Shown here one piece after another: positions 62,523 to 64,000 of a stretch of DNA of 64,000 bases. A program made the position numbers and the translations under genes. Each line of letters opens with the position of its first letter. The stretch's first letter is position 1. The notes beneath the pieces are model-generated. The model was given only the letters and a program-made list of their open reading frames with translations, searched no databases and had not been told where the DNA came from. Origin of the DNA: Bacteroides intestinalis DSM 17393 (GTDB taxonomy: Bacteria > Bacteroidota > Bacteroidia > Bacteroidales > Bacteroidaceae); contig NZ_ABJL02000008.1 in the NCBI RefSeq assembly GCF_000172175.1, positions 2,480,001 to 2,544,000 of the forward strand, written 5' to 3'.

Positions 62523-64000
62523 ATGAAACATTCATTTCGTAGTTTATTGGTGGTAGCATTCGTTTTATGCGCCAGTTTCCAACAAGCGGTAGCACAACAA
62601 ATGCAGTTTCCGCCTCTTCCCGTGGACAAGAATGTCCGTATCGGCCAATTAGACAATGGCCTGACGTATTACATCCGTCATAACAAATTACCCGAAAACC
62701 GGGCTGAATTCTATATTGCCCAGAAAGTAGGTTCCATCCTTGAAGAGCCGCAACAACGTGGCCTTGCTCACTTTCTGGAGCACATGGCTTTCAATGGCAC
62801 AAAGAATTTCCCCGGCGACGACAAAGGTCTCGGCGTTATCCCCTGGTGTGAAACTGTGGGTATCAAATTTGGAACAAACTTAAATGCCTATACCAGCATA
62901 GACGAAACCGTCTATAATATCAGCAATGCCCCGATAGACCGTGCCGGTGTATTGGACTCTTGTTTGCTGGTTCTGCACGACTGGTCCAACTACATTCTGC
63001 TCAAAGATGACGAGATAGACAAAGAACGTGGAGTGATCCGTGAAGAGTGGCGTAGCCGTAACAGTGGTATGCTGCGCGTCTATACCGACCTGCTTCCCAC
63101 TATATATCTGGGCGACAAATACGCAGATTGTATGCCTATCGGCTCTATCGATGTAATCAATAACTTCCCCTACAAAGATATCCGTGACTATTACCACAAA
63201 TGGTACCGTCCCGATTTGCAAGGTATCGTCATCGTAGGCGACATTGATGTAGACGCTGTAGAAGCCAAACTGAAAACAATATTTGCCGACGTACAGAAAG
63301 CGGTAAATCCCGCAGAGCGTGTTTATTATCCTGTTGCCGATAATAAGGAACCTATCGTAGCCATCGGTACGGATAAAGAAGTAGACGATCCGTCTATCGA
63401 AGTTTACTTCAAGCAAGATGCAACTCCCGATTCAGAAAAGAACAACGTAGGTTATCTGGCTTCCCAGTATATGACAAGCATGATCACCAGTATGCTGAAC
63501 GCACGTCTGAGTGAACTGACCCAGAGCGCTAATCCGCCGTTTACCCGTGCATATAGCAGTTATGGTAATTTCTTTGTAGCGAAAACGAAAGAAGCACTCA
63601 ACCTCTCTGCTTCAAGTAAAGCAGACGGCATCGAAAAAGCCTTGAAAGTCCTGTTACAGGAAGCAGAACGCGCCCGTCGTTTCGGTTTCACAGAGTCTGA
63701 ATATGCCCGTGCCCGCGCTAACTATCTGCAACGTCTGGAATCTGCATACAATGAGCGTGAGAAGACCAAACACGGTTCTTATGTACGTGAGTATGTACGT
63801 AACTTCCTGGATGCCGAACCTATCCCCGGTATTGAAACAGAATATGCCATGATGAACCAGTTAGCTCCTAACCTCCCGGTACAGGCTATAAACATGGCAA
63901 TCCAGCAACTCGTTCCGGACAGCAACCAAGTAGTTATCATTGCCGGTCCTGAAAAAGAAGGATTAAAATATCCGCAGAAAGAAGAAGTTATTGCTTTGCT
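62523..64000 (+). CDS. M16 family zinc metallopeptidase, 3' truncated by the window
   Basis: The first 492 residues are present and the gene continues beyond base 64000. The signal peptide begins MKHSFRSLLVVAFVLCASF and ends near AVAQ. The zinc motif HFLEH lies in RGLAHFLEHMAFNGTKNFPGDDKG, and the third-ligand region is DKERGVIREEWRSR. It is a close paralogue of the peptidase at 49229-52048. The similarity extends into the leader, where both have ACAATTTTAATATTCAT just before the start codon. One insertion relative to the paralogue follows FPGDD (KGLGVIPWCETVGIKFG). It is probably periplasmic. Confidence 0.93.
   Translation, partial: MKHSFRSLLVVAFVLCASFQQAVAQQMQFPPLPVDKNVRIGQLDNGLTYYIRHNKLPENRAEFYIAQKVGSILEEPQQRGLAHFLEHMAFNGTKNFPGDDKGLGVIPWCETVGIKFGTNLNAYTSIDETVYNISNAPIDRAGVLDSCLLVLHDWSNYILLKDDEIDKERGVIREEWRSRNSGMLRVYTDLLPTIYLGDKYADCMPIGSIDVINNFPYKDIRDYYHKWYRPDLQGIVIVGDIDVDAVEAKLKTIFADVQKAVNPAERVYYPVADNKEPIVAIGTDKEVDDPSIEVYFKQDATPDSEKNNVGYLASQYMTSMITSMLNARLSELTQSANPPFTRAYSSYGNFFVAKTKEALNLSASSKADGIEKALKVLLQEAERARRFGFTESEYARARANYLQRLESAYNEREKTKHGSYVREYVRNFLDAEPIPGIETEYAMMNQLAPNLPVQAINMAIQQLVPDSNQVVIIAGPEKEGLKYPQKEEVIAL

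Noticed and set aside
1..64000. tRNA, rRNA or prophage genes
   Set aside because: No tRNA cloverleaf, ribosomal RNA segment or phage structural gene was recognised. Integrases other than the two IS transposases were not seen.

Overview
The window comes from a gut-type Bacteroides (Bacteroidales). The evidence is paired SusC/SusD outer-membrane systems, SPII lipoproteins, a hybrid two-component regulator with an AraC domain, and promoters of the Bacteroides form (TTTG, about 19 nt, TAnnTTTG). Species cannot be fixed from the sequence; a xylan-degrading species of the B. intestinalis / B. cellulosilyticus / B. eggerthii / B. ovatus kind would fit.

Bases 1 to about 49,000 are one large xylan-utilisation locus. 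The left, rightward part holds the 3' end of a GH10 xylanase with two inserted carbohydrate-binding modules. A seven-gene operon follows (2368-14153): GH35, SGNH esterase, GPH sugar symporter, GH10-GH43 fusion, GH43, Gfo/Idh/MocA oxidoreductase, GH67 alpha-glucuronidase. Next come a clostripain-family lipoprotein and the hybrid regulator (15675-19775). An IS1182-family insertion sequence sits between the regulator and three leftward operons: esterase / esterase-GH95 fusion / GH8 (27120-21691); a GH5 lipoprotein; and the xus core xusA-xusB-xusC-xusD-xusE-GH10 (43522-30454). A BACON-like lipoprotein lies between the last two. A further leftward pair, GH115 then an SGNH esterase, ends at 44536.

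Together these genes describe capture and surface cutting of decorated xylan (two SusCD pairs, XusE, GH10 and GH5 lipoproteins), removal of acetyl, glucuronosyl and L-galactosyl/fucosyl side groups (esterases, GH115, GH67, GH95), trimming of oligosaccharides (GH8, GH43, GH10-GH43) and uptake by the symporter. Three promoters (GH35 operon, xusA operon, GH115 operon) share paired ATGTAAC-type direct repeats 20-21 bp apart. In each case the proximal repeat lies 52-53 nt upstream of the -7 box, which is a strong candidate operator for the regulator.

Bases 49,000 to 64,000 are mixed. They hold two M16 peptidase genes with duplicated leaders (the second runs off the window), an IS110-family element with a GC-rich structured leader, and a tandem array of 22-bp palindromic units. 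A predicted ~240-nt structured RNA with its own promoter and terminator follows, then a small unknown protein and a 1345-residue protein with S1-like segments and a Schlafen AlbA_2-type domain. A predicted ~60-nt antisense-oriented small RNA precedes miaA, a diacylglycerol-kinase-family gene and kdsA.

The most unusual items are the shared operator geometry, three 22-bp-phased palindromic repeat arrays, the GH10-GH43 fusion whose linker is a 33-nt-arm inverted repeat, the two predicted small RNAs, and the large AlbA_2 protein.
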